A stretch of DNA of 64,000 nt. Origin: Gnetum montanum. Its lineage: Eukaryota > Streptophyta > Gnetopsida > Gnetales > Gnetaceae. The notes under the pieces are model-generated. The model was not told the DNA's origin, did not search any database, and saw only the letters and a program-made list of their open reading frames with translations. The position numbers were made by a program, and so were the translations under genes. The first letter of the stretch is position 1, and the number at the start of each line of letters is the position of its first letter. Location of the stretch: NCBI GenBank assembly GCA_015680685.1, contig MNCI01029020.1, positions 189,785 to 253,784 of the forward strand, read 5' to 3'. Below, piece by piece: positions 10,127 through 21,790 of the stretch.

Positions 10127-12394
10127 ATGAAAACTCATCCTCGAGTTTCTTACAAAATATTAGGAAGGTATGGGATTATTGACTGAATGAGAACTGACAG
10201 CGACAGGGAATAACAGACTCAAAGTGCAAGTGACCAAATCATCAAACATATTACAACATTGGTGTTCACGCCCTTTGTAGTGAACACTGTACATAGATGA
10301 CATCTAGACCCTCATCCAACAGCTTGAAGAGAGAGTAAAGAAAATGAGGTGTGTTGCTACTAACATCTCGATTGCACCTTCCATTGTTTATTCATAGCCG
10401 CACCACCAAACTTGTCCCCAACGTAAATGCTCCAGCTCCAATCCATCCTGAGTGCTTCCTCCTATCCCAATCCATAGTTCGTGTAATCACTATCTACACA
10501 CACAACACAGTCATGAATGAGCAAGAATAAGTAAAGCATAATGAAATTGATACCTTGCCTCAATATAAAGTGCATTGTTTGGGTTGTGGTTATAGCAGAA
10601 ACTAGGTTAGAGGTTTATCACTGATAACTACCCAAGGTGTAGGGGTGATACAAGTAGTAGAATGGAAAAATTTATGACAGGGCCCCCACGACTAAGAGCA
10701 AACCTCCAATAGTAATAGGGTGGAAAAGTATAGGGAACAAGAAAATGGGAAAAATAACAATGGTAATGCCAATAAAATGGATGTTATGGATGGGGATGAA
10801 ATGACAAATTGCTAATTGCAAGAAATTTTTAAGGAGAAGAATTTATTAATTACACCATAAAGGAATGTCAATGGGTCCTCCCCAAAGCAAGCTCATGCCC
10901 TTTATGCCCTAACAAACCCACAAACCAAAGAGTTCGTAGGCTCTAGAAATGACATATGGAAACAATGGTTAAAGATTGACCCACAAGAATTTACCAAAAA
11001 TAACAATGCGTCAACCAGGAGATAGACTAATCATAAAATCGGCAATGAGGTGGAAATGGAAAGAAAGATGGAGAGTAGAAAATGGAATGGACTCCCAAGA
11101 GCAGAGTTGTGTAAAGTCCCTTGTGTATTTTATGGTTAAGGTGACTAAGTAGAACTCATTCCAAATCTAGACTCAAACCAACCACATTTAGTGACCTCGC
11201 ATCAATACACTTGGCTAATCCATCCCCTTTAAGCAACAAGAATGCTTCCCCAAAGAGTCACCACCATTTCGAGGAGAGCGAGATGGAAAAGCAAGAAGCG
11301 AGAAAGGGCCTTAGTTGAAGGGAACCTTCAGGCATGGGTAATATGTCTTTCCAATGCCATAACCAGTGTTGGTAGCCCATATTTCTTTATTATGTCTAAG
11401 GTTTGTGCTTTGAATTCTCACTTTCTTTTTTGTTTTTCACATGAGAACCACACCATGCAAAGACTTATTTTTATTCACTTAGCTTCTTGATATTTGGTCA
11501 TCAGTGGAATGGCGGAGAACCCATGAAAAGCATCCAAGCACCCAAGATAATAGCTAGCACACGTGCATCGAATCCCCTTGAACTCACACCCTTTTCAACC
11601 ATTGAATCCTTCCTCGATTTGAAGAATACAAAGCCACCAATTCATTAATAAGTTTATTTAGAAAAAGGGACAGTACATCCAAGACCAAGGGAGATCATAG
11701 AGTTGAACGGAGGAGTGGACAATGTGAACTCATTGCCTGTTTTATCAAAAGAACCATATCATAGTATCAACATTGAAAATCAAAGGTAACAACCAAACAT
11801 TAGCAACCAACATCATTATGATACAATCCACCATCATGAGCACTTATTGTAAGACGAATAAAAGTAAATCAAACAAAGAGATAGTAAAATTGTGAACGAT
11901 TGTGTAAAATAAAAATAAGTAAATTTGAAAAATGTGTAAAATAAAAATACAAAAGGAACTGAGGGCTTAGAATGGTTAGCATTGGTGGCCATCTCCCCCA
12001 CGACTAAGTTGGAAGGAGGGGATCCGAAGTAATGAGTAGGGTTGTCCACCAACAGAGGTAGTATTGGTATTGGTTATGCTAAGCTCATGAAAAGGTTTGG
12101 TTTGTTGGATGTTGACCAATAATTTCTTATTTGGGCTCTCAGGTTTGTAAATCATCATGGACCCTAAAAGAAAAGTTGCATAAATAATATAAGGTCCTTC
12201 CACATTGTTTGAAATTTAGTGTGTTATGGCACATATGTGGGATTCCAGTACCAAACCTTATCTCCTGGTTAATATTTAACTTTCCTAATTTTCAGGTCAT
12301 GACGTCATTTATTGAAGCCCTTGTGCAATTCGTTAGATGACAAGGTGGCTAATCGGTTCTCATCTAGTAAGTTAAGGATCATTAACCATCCTTT
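10127..12394 (-). other. Post-integrase region of A3 without an intact gene
   Basis: About 2.3 kb between integrase and the purine tract. In Athila elements this interval can hold an envelope-like frame, but no long frame remains and I could not recognise one. Two additional purine-tract-like copies of TTAGTCGTGGGGG lie on the minus strand at 10683-10695 and 11995-12008. The block at 10862-10900 (minus strand TTTGGGGAGGACCC) is shared with elements C2 and C3. Confidence 0.6.
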
Positions 12395-13062
12395 TTATGC
12401 TAGATCAAGGTCGAGGTTGAGATCACATGCCATAGATAGTGTACAGAGTTTTTCTTGAATGGGAAGCATTGGAAGTTTCCCATACACTAACTCATAGGGA
12501 GAGGAGCCTATAGGGAGTTTCCATGTGGAGTGGTATGCCCAAAGAGCATCATTCAGTTTGGTGCTCCAATCTCTCCTATACTTGATAATAGTTCTTGTCA
12601 ATATTTTCATAATCTCCCTATTGGTAACCTCAGCTTGACCATTTGCTTGAGGGTGGTATGGAGTAGTTAGTTTGTGTTCAACCCCTAAGCATTGCATCAA
12701 CTTCCGAAAAGTTGCACCTATAAAATGTGTGCCATTGTCAAAAATAAGTGCACGAGGCATGCCAAACCTATTTAAGATTTTTTGTTGAACAAATTGTGCA
12801 GCTATAGATGATGTACAATCCTTAATAGCGGTTGCTTCTGCCCATTTTGTAAAGTAGTCAAGAGCAACAACAATGTAAGATTTTTCATTGGACATTGGTG
12901 TAATGGGCCCCATAAAATCAATTCCCCATATGTTGAAGGGTTCTAAAGGCTGAACCCATTGTTGTGGACCCTTCATTCTGGTAGTCATTCCCCCATCACG
13001 TTGACAGCACTCACAAGATTAGACAAAATGATGGGCATCTCAAAACAATGTAGGCCAATAAT
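12395..13062 (-). pseudogene. Integrase domain of A3
   Basis: The final enzymatic domain of the polyprotein, which would join retrotransposon cDNA to the chromosome. The zinc-binding region survives as HHFV, a stop codon, then CECC just upstream of the 197-residue open stretch ending at 12395. The catalytic core is clear: WGIDFMGP (first Asp), IFDNGTHF (second Asp), and NGQAEVTNREI with the Glu about 36 residues later. YELVYGK-type residues mark the C-terminal part. It is in the same frame as gag, protease and reverse transcriptase. A stop in the zinc region breaks it. Confidence 0.9.
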
Positions 13063-13401
13063 ATCCTGTAAGTAGGATTTTAATGGTACCCCCACAAGGA
13101 CCCTCATGAGCATCTTGGAGAACTCGCAGTTGATTTATATCAGGAATGCACCATCAAACCAAGCCATCGGGACATGCTTATAAAGTTGCCCATTGATCTC
13201 CATAAAATACTTGGCTTGGTGAAGGAACTATTGTTTCTTTTTAGCATCTAACTCTTGTGGTGTTTGTTGTGTATGGAGATAGGTGAGAATAGTACTATAC
13301 CAGTTTGTTTCCATGGTCAATTGATTAGTTACTACACCTACAAAGAGGAGTTCATTAGGGAAGTGATCAAAAATTGGATACTCATCCTCTTTGTTGTCCC
13401 A

Positions 13402-13730
13402 TCATAACTGAGATAAATGATCAGTAACTATGTTCTCGGTGCCTTTTTGATTAATCATTATAAGATCGAACTCTTGTAAGATTATGAGCCACCGTATGAT
13501 GCGAGGGCTCACCGTTGGTTTATTCATTAAAAACCTTATTGCACTAGGATCCATATGCATGAATACCTTATAGCCTAAGATATAGTGCCTAAATTTTTTT
13601 AGTGCAAACACTACAGCCATTAATTCTTTCTCTATTGTGGTGTAGTTATGTTGTGCACTAGCAATACTTCTACTTACATAGTGTATGTAATAACGATGTT
13701 TTTTTTTCATCTAACTATGTAAGTACGGCT
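13402..13730 (-). pseudogene. RNase H domain of A3, frame-shifted
   Basis: The segment contains YVSRSIASAQHNYTTIEKEL, with the conserved catalytic Glu context, LKKFRHYILG, and a C-terminal part ending TDHLSQL. This is the standard Ty3/gypsy RNase H layout directly after the reverse transcriptase. It is read in a different frame from the rest of pol. The shift lies at a run of nine T (minus-strand A) at 13699-13707, so slippage at the homopolymer is the likely cause. A compensating change must lie between 13402 and 13060. Confidence 0.88.
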
Positions 13731-13734
13731 CCTA

Positions 13735-14692
13735 AAGCATAGTTGGACATGTTAGTCATTATGTGGAATGGTCTGGACCAATCATGAGCTTATACAATGG
13801 GTGTTTCTACGAGCTTTTATTTTAAAGTTTGGAAAGCTAGTTCGCATTCCTTGGTCCATTCGAAAGGTACGTCCTTTTTTGTTAGTTCAACCAATGATTT
13901 TACAACCTTTGAAAAGTTCTCAATAAACCTTCTGTAGTAGCTAGTGTATCCAAGGAATGACTGGATATCTTTCATAGTTTCAGGTTGCCGAGTGATTCCT
14001 TGGATAACTTTGATTTTTTTGGGGTCTACTTCTATCCCTGTTTGCAAAATCTTATGTCCTAATACGATGCTTTCTTGGACCATTAAATGGATTTTTTGCT
14101 AGTTGAGCCTTAAATTGGTTTCTACACATTGCTTTAGTACTTTCTCTAATCGGTCCAAGGCGTGATCAAAGTTCGCTCCGTAAGTGGAGAAGTCATCCAT
14201 GAAGACTTCCATACCATTTCCTATCTGCTGCTGGAATATGCTTAGAACTAATCATTGAAATGTTGCAGGGGCATTGCACAAGCTAAACGACATCCATTTG
14301 TATGCAAATGTTCCCCAAGAACTAGTGAACGTAGTCTTGGCTTGATCTTCTAGGGCTATTTATATTTGGTTGTACCCACTATACCCATCTAGAAAACTAT
14401 AGTAGTGATGCCCTGCAATGGTGTCTAAGACTTGGTCTACAAATGGCAACAGAAAGTGATCTTTAAATGTTGCCATATTCAGTAGCCTAAAATCTATGCA
14501 CACCCTCCATTTACCTCCCTTTTTAGGCATAATAACTAAGGGACTAACCTATTCACTATCAGCAATCGGGTATATGAACCTAGCTTTTAGAAGCTGTTCA
14601 ATTTCTTCCTTAACCACTTGCTTAAGCTTTGGGTTCAATCACCTCTGCGGTTGTCGTCGAGGCTTCATGGAGGGATCAGTGTAAATTCTGTG
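13735..14692 (-). pseudogene. Reverse transcriptase domain of A3
   Basis: The domain copies element RNA into DNA. Translating the minus strand shows the expected order: KGGKWRVCIDFR, then DGYSGYNQI, then the active-site motif VFMDDF near 14192-14215, then LGHKI, then the FLGYTSYYRRFIENFS connection region at about 13920-13980. Several stop codons interrupt it, for example after DSE and after GYNQI. The frame is otherwise continuous with protease and integrase. The element is inactive but easily classified as Ty3/gypsy. Confidence 0.92.
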
Positions 14693-15022
14693 CTAGCATA
14701 TCCTAGGATCTATTCCAGTTAATTCGGAATATGACCAAGCAAAGGCTTTCGACCATTTTTTTATTACCTTCAGTAGTCTCTCTTTTTGTTGTGGAGCGAG
14801 CTTAACATTAATAATTACCGATTTTCCATTCTTGAGAAATGTGTATTCAATATTGATAGGCAATGTTTTTAACTCAAGGGACTCTTGCTTAAACTTATCA
14901 GGCATTTCCAACTTTCCCCAGTTGATGTTTTCAATGTTAAGACTTGGAAGTTGGTAATGGACTTGCTCTAATGTGTCTATGCTATCGATGCAAGCACAAG
15001 TCAAACTCTCAGTTGGTTCCAT
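14693..15022 (-). pseudogene. Protease-RT linker of A3
   Basis: A 109-residue open stretch containing LELKTLPINIEYTFL and AFAWSYSELTGIDPRIC. These match the conserved region that precedes the reverse transcriptase core in plant Ty3/gypsy polyproteins. It is in frame with the domains on both sides. Confidence 0.8.
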
Positions 15023-15172
15023 GCATATAGTTGAACTACTCTCTTGATCAGCTATCAGCCACTAGGTGCCTTCTTGTCTTGTGGCTGCTGCATACAAGCA
15101 TCCTTGTATATTAGTCATTTGTGCACACTAATTGCATGCAGGCAATGTTAAATGTTGCACGAACCATGACTT

Positions 15173-15808
15173 TTACACGCAATTACACCCTGTGTCACTA
15201 TATGCGATGCATGGGACTTTCTTCTTCTCGATCTTTCCAAACATATTTTCCTTTGATATTTCTTGGGAAAGATCATGGATTCCTAGGCACGCATCAACTG
15301 TGCTTAGCCATGCTCTTCCCATTATGATTGGGAAGTCCCCCTTACCATTGTTCACTTGAATCACTAGGAAGTTAACTGGATATGACCAACCACAAATAGT
15401 GGTGACAATGTCCTCCACTAGCCCTAATGGGACAGTGATGGACTGGTCGGCCAACTCTAAACGAATGTTACTCTTTTTTAGTGGAGGAAGGTTCTAGGCT
15501 TTGTACATTTCTTGAGAGATTAGGTAGACACCAGAACCTAAATCCAAAAAGGCCTTGCACGGTTCATTCCCAGTGATTTGTAAATATATAAGAGGATTTC
15601 CAAGATCAGAAAATTTCCTAGGAAGATGGTTGACCTTAATCCAATCAGTGACAGGATGAGTTAACATGACCGTATGTGTTGGGCGTAGTGTTTGTCCTGA
15701 AAGGAGCTCTGAAGTTTTGATTGGTAATGAGGCATCTAAGGGATTAGCTACTTGTGGTTGCAAGGGCTTAGTTAGACTCTTGGTTCTGAAGAAAGGCCTT
15801 TTCTTCAT
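15173..15808 (-). pseudogene. Aspartic protease domain of A3
   Basis: The retrotransposon protease that would mature the gag-pol polyprotein. The active-site loop reads AFLDLGSGVYLIS (about 15510-15550), the plant DLG-type variant of the D-T/S-G loop. The flap and C-terminal part follow at 15173-15454: VPLGLVEDIVT and FPIIMGRAWLSTVDACLGI. A stop near 15494 separates the two open pieces, which share the same frame. Confidence 0.85.
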
Positions 15809-16585
15809 GCGGTTGTCAGAACCAATAGTAAATTGAGAGTTAATAGCCCTTGTAGCGTTACATTACTATAGCTGGGCAGGGAGTTCACCCTGCATAGCTA
15901 GAGCATGTGGTAATGGAGATATGGGTGGAAGAGATGCAACTAGATGAGAAGGGTAGTATGTCTGTGGAACATCACCCCTAAGAGAAGGAGTCCTATAGTA
16001 CTCACGGGCTTGGTAGTAAGGTTGAGGAGTGATGTGACAAGTAGAGTCATGTGGAGAGACTGGTTGCTGCACATAATATCCATACAAGTCAGGTTGTCGG
16101 TAAGGATACTATTGCCATGGTGGTGGCATTCCCCATGATTGTGGGTATTGCCACTATTGATATTGCTTAATTGGTTGTGGTGGAGTTCCACTTGGATAAT
16201 ATGTTAAGGGTTGGTGGAACTACCTTGGGTGACCTTGAGGATAAGGTAACCTTCGAGGTGTTTGCCTTTTGTTTAATCATGGGTTGAGTGCATGCACCCA
16301 GACTCCTGCAGATGTTAGATTATAGGGCAACATCCCTTATGATGGTCATATTGGCATATCTCGCATCCACTATCATTATCTGTATTCAAATCCACAACCT
16401 CTTCAATGATGGCAATTTTGCCCTTACCCTTGTTACATGCATATTCTACTTCTCTCTTTTTTTTTCTTTTCCTATTCACTACCTTGCTCTCTAAACTCCT
16501 CTACTACTTTGAGAACAGTTTGAAATTTATCATCTAGGGAGTCCCACATTTGGTCCACCTTTGTCAATACTTCCGATGCAAGTTT

Positions 16586-18201
16586 TTAGATGGGCAAAGT
16601 TTTCCTATTCACCATCTCTTCGAGTGTTGACTCTTCTTCATCCTCACAAAATCTTACTTCCTTTTTTGGGAGGGAAGGATCTCTATTATATTCCTCCGCA
16701 CTTTCTCTTTTCCATAACTCACTGTCCTCTTTAGCAACTTGCTCCAATAATCTTTGTACTTGATGGGTCTTAAGCTTAGATAGTCTTCCTTGGGCATAAT
16801 TCCCAAGGGTTCTTTGTGTTTCATGCCTAAGCCCATCTACGAGATGGCATAGTTGATCCCTCTGCAAATAACCATGGTCAGGACAACGATGTAACAATGC
16901 ATAATATTGGCCCATGGTAGCATCCAAGGGTTCATGTCCTCCTTGTTTCCAGCCTTGGATTTTCTTTCGCAGGTTGGACACTCAGGGGTATGTTTGGTAC
17001 TTATCGTTGAACAATTCTAACATGGTACTCCACCTACGAATGGATTCCAGTTCTAAGGACTGGTACCAGCTTTCCGCTTCTTTAATTAGCGTCCATGGAA
17101 ACAACTTTAATTTTTGCCATTCATTTTCTATGTTTTGTAAAGCACATGCATCATGAAATGCTTGTAGATGATTTTGAGGATCAGCGTTGTATCCCCCTTC
17201 AAATTGTGGGATATCATTCATGTCTAATCTCTTGATCCTACTATCCTTTTGGTGCCTTGTTGGGATCCTAACAGCCTCAGTTATGTTTAACATACTTCGA
17301 GTAATGAGTAGGGGTTCATTGTGATCGTCTCATCTGTGGTATCTATGATGCCCATGTTGTTCCCTACTCTCCCTTCTTTCACGGTGTGTTTCTCTACAAT
17401 GCCCTCGTCCCCTTTCTTGACTATTTTTTCTATGACTTCCATTTCGCCTATCCTTACCCCATGGTCTTTTTCTTTGTGACTGTATCCAAATCCTGAAGAA
17501 GAGGATGAAGGAGATGATGAAGGTGAAGAAGAAGGGGAACCATCATCATGTCGGTGCCTACTTCCTTCTCTTCGGTGGTCGTGGCCTCGATTGTAGTTAC
17601 GATCAGAATGTCCATCTTTGTCATGTGTTCGTGTTCCTTTTTCAGACCCTTTATGTCTATCGGTACCAGAATCTAGGTTATGGATAGTTGAGTAAAGATT
17701 CTAATACACAACCCCTTGACTGAAGTCAACGAGAGGAAAATCATTGTGAGGGTGACTACCTGAGGTAGGTTCACCACACTCATTTTCACTTAGGACATGT
17801 GGGACATTCTGTGAAAACTTTCCCTGCATGGATTCATGACGTCTCTCCTATTGCAAATCCCTTTGACATTGTGCCTCTGTGGGTTGATACTCTTTTGAGT
17901 CATGATCATGCACAACGTATTCTGCCTGTAAGGGCTGCATACCAATTCATGTGAGATCATGAAGAAGCATGCTTGGAACAAAGCAATCAGGAGGTAACAC
18001 CTTGTTACCTTCTAAATCTCGCCAATGTAGTTGTTCATCCTGGTGAAGGATAAAGGTAAAGTTTGGTATATACTCATCGGGATGAACATATACCACATGA
18101 AACTATTGAGGGACTGGCGGATTATCATGTGTACTACGCCTCCGATTGTTCCCTATATCAAACCTAGGTGCTGAAACACTTTCGTATGAAGAAGGAGACA
18201 T
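16586..18201 (-). pseudogene. gag of A3
   Basis: The structural protein of the virus-like particle. A plausible start is the ATG at 18199-18201 (MSPSSYESVS). A basic Arg/Ser/His-rich segment lies near 17480-17640. The retrotransposon gag domain lies at 16982-17293, including the typical AESWYQSLELESIRRWSTML and FNDKYQTYP. It continues at 16586-16981 with QYYALLHRCPDHG and LVDGLRHETQRTLGN. One in-frame TGA at 16982-16984 separates the two parts and looks like a CGA-to-TGA change. The N-terminal part has further stops and a shift. No zinc knuckle was found. Confidence 0.85.
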
Positions 18202-18321
18202 GATTGTCTATTCCATGTGCAATGTATTATATTATATATATATATTTGTAACCAACCCTAAGGGTTCATTCCAACGATGAGAAAGATTTCCTAAGTTCTA
18301 ATTTGTGCACAAACAATGAAG

Positions 18322-18339
18322 TCCCCGGCAACAGCACCA
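18322..18339 (-). promoter_or_regulatory. Primer-binding site of A3 (tRNA-Asp type)
   Basis: The minus strand reads TGGTGCTGTTGCCGGGGA, one base inside the 5' LTR. It matches the 3' end of plant tRNA-Asp at 16 of 18 positions; both differences are transitions. Confidence 0.9.
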
Positions 18340-18340
18340 A

Positions 18341-19122
18341 TGATGAGCGGCAAGGTATCCCTACGCTCAACCATACAAATACAAGTGTCCACACATGATT
18401 TGATCAAATTCCAAGGACTAAGTGCTTATGCGCCTTTGTGGAACAAGGATGGGTTGATCAATCATTGTCTTCCCTCGCTTACTTGTATAGCATGATTATA
18501 TGGTTAAGTAAACTTGAGGTACATGATTTTTATAGTTTTTATGTCCTAGTGCTACAAAGGGAGGAGAGAGATAACTAAGTAACTAATTTTGATTTAACTA
18601 CTCAACTATGCTTTAACTAGTCCTAACACCAACATCCGTTCTCACTTGCCGCAATGCTATTGGGATTACCAAACGCTAATCGTTACTGGGTTACCAAGTG
18701 TTACACGCATGCTCGAAGTGATCGTACTGAGTGTGCTTACTTAGGAGAGTTGTAGGGTGAGAGAGAGAACATTAATTAACTAAGAAAAGCATTAAGTAAT
18801 AGTAATTAACATTAATTAATCTATTCTGAATGCTACAAGGTTTATCACAAAGTTTATCTTTATTGCCATACACAAGGTGTGCTCAGGTACACAATGCTCG
18901 AATAAAGATCTATTCACTTTATGACTCCTACTGCGAGCACTCAAAAATTATTCTATCTCTGGAAAGGGAAAAAGGCAAGAGTTTGGGTATGGGACTAAGA
19001 CTAACTATGCAAACCAAGTGTGCTCACGTCTTATTTATAGGCAACGAGGCAGGCCACGATATCGCGTGGAAGGCTCTGATATTGCGTACGCGATATCGCA
19101 AATGCGATATTGTGACTCATCA
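18341..19122 (-). repeat. 5' LTR of element A3, full length
   Basis: A 782-bp LTR with termini TGATGAG and CTCATCA. Read on the minus strand, U3 begins at 19122 with a block of GATATC palindromes (19055-19110), then the TATA-like CCTATAAATAAGACG near 19040. R has two AATAAAG signals (near 18862 and 18902). U5 runs down to the primer site. It is the reference copy for recognising A1, A2 and the 3' LTR. Confidence 0.93.
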
Positions 19123-19127
19123 ATTTT

Positions 19128-19649
19128 AGTTACCTCATAGCCTTGGGAAAAATACTTTGTTATCACCTTGATCCTTTGGTGATTACAGGTGATGCTAAAA
19201 GGAAAGCCTAAGGTTAAAGGTATTTTGCAAGGAAAGGACAAGAGGCTAAGAGAAGGATGAAGGAGGATATGCCCATGGACAAATAGTGGCACATACAAGG
19301 ATTAAAGCTCAAACTTTATATGTTTGTTGAATCCATGGAATGATGAGAAGACATTTTGGTTTATCCTTTAAGAATGTTCTCATAAAAAGAGAAGCATCAA
19401 CATAACAATTAAGGTCAAAAAGACTATCATTGCTAGGGAAAACAAGAAGATTCATCTTCAGTGGATTTTTTAAGGCTTCTGCACTTTTGCAAACTTTCAT
19501 GTCTGTCTAGTATTTTTGTCATTTTCTAATACACTCAGAGTTAGTTAATAGTTAAAGTCAGTCAATAATCCCATACATTCCCAATTTTGTAAGAAGCTAG
19601 ATCCTATTTTGTTCACTTGAGGACAAGTTTTCATTTAGTTGTGGGGATA
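19128..19649 (+). mobile_element. 3' internal region of element C3, right part, with polypurine tract
   Basis: Continuation of the C3 sequence broken at 9683 by A3. It ends with CACTTGAGGACAAGTTTTCA and the purine tract GTGGGGATA at 19641-19649. No coding sequence is visible. Confidence 0.65.
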
Positions 19650-20488
19650 TGATGAACCACAAAGTTGGGCTATGTCAGTGCATGAGTTGATGTATCGATG
19701 CATATGCGTCGATGCGGCATTTGTCTTTGCCTATATAAATGTGTGTACCCATGACATTTATGGCATCATTAAGTTAATAGAGTAGGTAGGTTCTTGCAAG
19801 TTTATTTCATTGGAGTTAGAATATTTTCTAAGTGCAGTATGACTTCAAGCATTGTATAGATCCTTATTCGAGCATCAATGTACATGGACACCTTGATGTG
19901 ACAACAATAAAGATGAGATTCTTGAAACTCCTTGTAGCACTTAGAACAAAATAGATTTACTTTACTTTCAATGCAATTTACTTTTCATGTACATAGTTAA
20001 TATTTACATTTCCATGCACATTAATCAATTGGTGAAAGGAGCGTAACCAATTTTGAGCATAAATATGTATTCACTTGGTAATCCCAGCAGTGTTATTGCT
20101 TGGTTCACCCAGTAGCATAACACTTGATAATCCAAGTATTGGATACGTGAGTTCAGGATGTGTACGGCAAGCTAGGAACAAACACTCATCACCCTTAGGC
20201 TAGTTTAGAATTTATCTTCTTGCTGTTAATGAGATTAAACAATTAAATTCTATATTATTATTACTAAGGTTAGTTTAAGGTTGCAACAACATCAATAATC
20301 ATATACCTCACTTTTGACTAGACAATACATGACAAAGCTACCACTAGTCCATGTAGGAAGACAATGTCCTACGATCAATGCTTAACAATCAAGATGCCAT
20401 ACTAGTTCCATCCACCGAATTTGACTGGATTGTGTGTGAACGCTTGTGATTCGTATGGTTGGGCATAGGGGGTACCTGCTGCTCATTA
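19650..20488 (+). mobile_element. 3' LTR of element C3
   Basis: It starts TGATGAACCAC directly after the purine tract. It contains a TATA-like CCTATATAAATGTG near 19731, an AATAAAG signal near 19908, and conserved blocks shared with C1 and C2, for example ACATGACAAAGCTACCACTAGTC near 20325. The end at GCTCA(TTA), 20485-20488, is placed by alignment with the family-A end. The sequence to the right is minus-strand gag of another element, so C3 inserted into D. Confidence 0.65.
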
Positions 20489-20930
20489 GTTAATGATGAA
20501 GTTGAGGAGGAAGATAGTAAACTAGGATACTCACCATGGCTTCTATATCTCCTTACATGGTTCCTTGGCTTGTCTCTTTTGGGTTTGCCAAAGGTCATAG
20601 CCCTTGAGTTCCTCCTTATTCTATGACTTGTTCTATCCCCTCTATAATTACTTGCAATAATCAAGCGTAGACTTTGATAGTAAGGGTCTAAATGAGCATA
20701 TGAGACCCTTGCTTGTAATGGTTCACCCTAATTTTCTTGAATATAGATTCTATTATCATCCATGCTAGTGTTCTCATCACACTATGGGCTATCAACCCTA
20801 TGTGAAAAAAGTATATTTTGAATTAATAATATGTGTGTGAGATTTATAATATTAATATTTTTTAAGAGATAAATCATTAATGATTTTATAGTAATCATTT
20901 ATAGTATAACTAATCTAGATCACTAGCACC
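20489..20930 (-). pseudogene. gag N-terminal remnant of element D
   Basis: The minus strand reads a basic Arg-rich stretch (for example FGKPKRDKPRNHVRRYRSHG), then a Ser-rich run (SLLSSSSTSS). This is the same composition as the N-terminal gag region of A3. It is followed toward the right by the decayed primer site and 5' LTR of D. C3 truncates it at its left edge, so the rest of D lies outside the window. Confidence 0.6.
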
Positions 20931-20931
20931 A

Positions 20932-20949
20932 GCCCTAGCAACAGTGCTA
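20932..20949 (-). promoter_or_regulatory. Decayed tRNA-Asp primer-binding site of element D
   Basis: The minus strand reads TAGCACTGTTGCTAGGGC, one base from an LTR start at 20951. It matches the tRNA-Asp-type site at about 12 of 18 positions. Most differences are C-to-T or G-to-A, as expected from CpG decay. The position, next to an LTR and to gag, is the main evidence. Confidence 0.6.
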
Positions 20950-20950
20950 A

Positions 20951-21790
20951 TGTTGAGCAAACAAGTGTTCCCAATTTTTAATCATATGATTTACAATCAT
21001 TGTGGTAAATCATGTTGTGATCCATAAATAAGATTAGCATTGTATCTAGATAGTTAAATGTGAGATCGTAGATTGTTATCTTCCTACTTGGACTAGTAGT
21101 AGATTTATCGCATTTGGTTTAGTCCAAGATGAGATGTACGATCATTGATGTTTTGTGGCTATGGCTAAGCTAGATAAAAATATAAAAATTAATTAATAAC
21201 AAGAAAATAAATCATAAGCTTGCCTAAGAATGATGAATATCTATTCCTAGCTTACTATACATGTCTTAAATTGGTATAATCATCATTGGGATTACCAAGT
21301 GATATCATTATTGGGTTATCAAATGGTTACTTATTACACTTGAAATTGATCATGCTCATTTCACCAATTATTATTGTGCATGTAAATGTAAATATAATAC
21401 TAATTACATTAAACATTAAATTCCAATGAAAATAAATTCTATTATAAGTCAAAGTGCTACAATGAGTATGAATCAATCTTGATCTTATTGCTAATTATGG
21501 ATTGTGTCTAAGTATAATGCCACTTGAGTAAGATGTCTTACAATCAACTCAAATTCACTTTATAGGCACTTGATAACTATTATTAGACTATGAAAACAAA
21601 TTGCAAGAGTTCCACTACACTAGTGACCAAATGGTGCATAAACTAAATAGGTGAACCATATTTATAAGCATTTTTTAATGATTGTGTTATTGTATCAAAG
21701 GCTTAGTCAATGTATTAATGTCAACAAAGCTAAATTGATGCATCAACATCAACTAGGCCCTCCTAAAATTGCACTTTTATTGTTTATTGC
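20951..21790 (-). mobile_element. 5' LTR of element D (outermost nested element)
   Basis: It begins TGTTGAGC at 20951. Read on the minus strand it has the blocks found in the C LTRs: a match to ACTTGGTAATCCCA near 21280-21300, GGACTAAACC near 21115, and a TATA-like ATAAATATGG near 21660. The right boundary is uncertain. The last clear similarity to the C3 LTR start is the GTTGATG-rich segment near 21735-21750. Sequence decay suggests that this is the oldest element in the stack. Confidence 0.6.

Larger units (their letters stand above)
9684..19122 (-). mobile_element. Complete but decayed Athila-like Ty3/gypsy retrotransposon (A3)
   Basis: A 9,439-bp minus-strand element with two LTRs (9684-10111 and 18341-19122), the perfect target-site duplication ATTTT (9679-9683 and 19123-19127), a tRNA-Asp-type primer site, and a purine tract. 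In element order it encodes gag, protease, reverse transcriptase, RNase H and integrase, then about 2.3 kb without an intact frame before the 3' LTR. There is no chromodomain. The tRNA-Asp primer, the DLG-type protease motif and the long post-integrase region fit the Athila branch of non-chromoviral Ty3/gypsy elements. By eye the LTRs differ at about 9% of aligned positions, mostly transitions. In-frame stops show that it is no longer autonomous. Confidence 0.93.

Noticed and set aside
10127-12394. Envelope-like gene after integrase in A3
   Set aside because: No long frame, membrane segment or signal peptide could be followed; calling it would rest on family expectation only.
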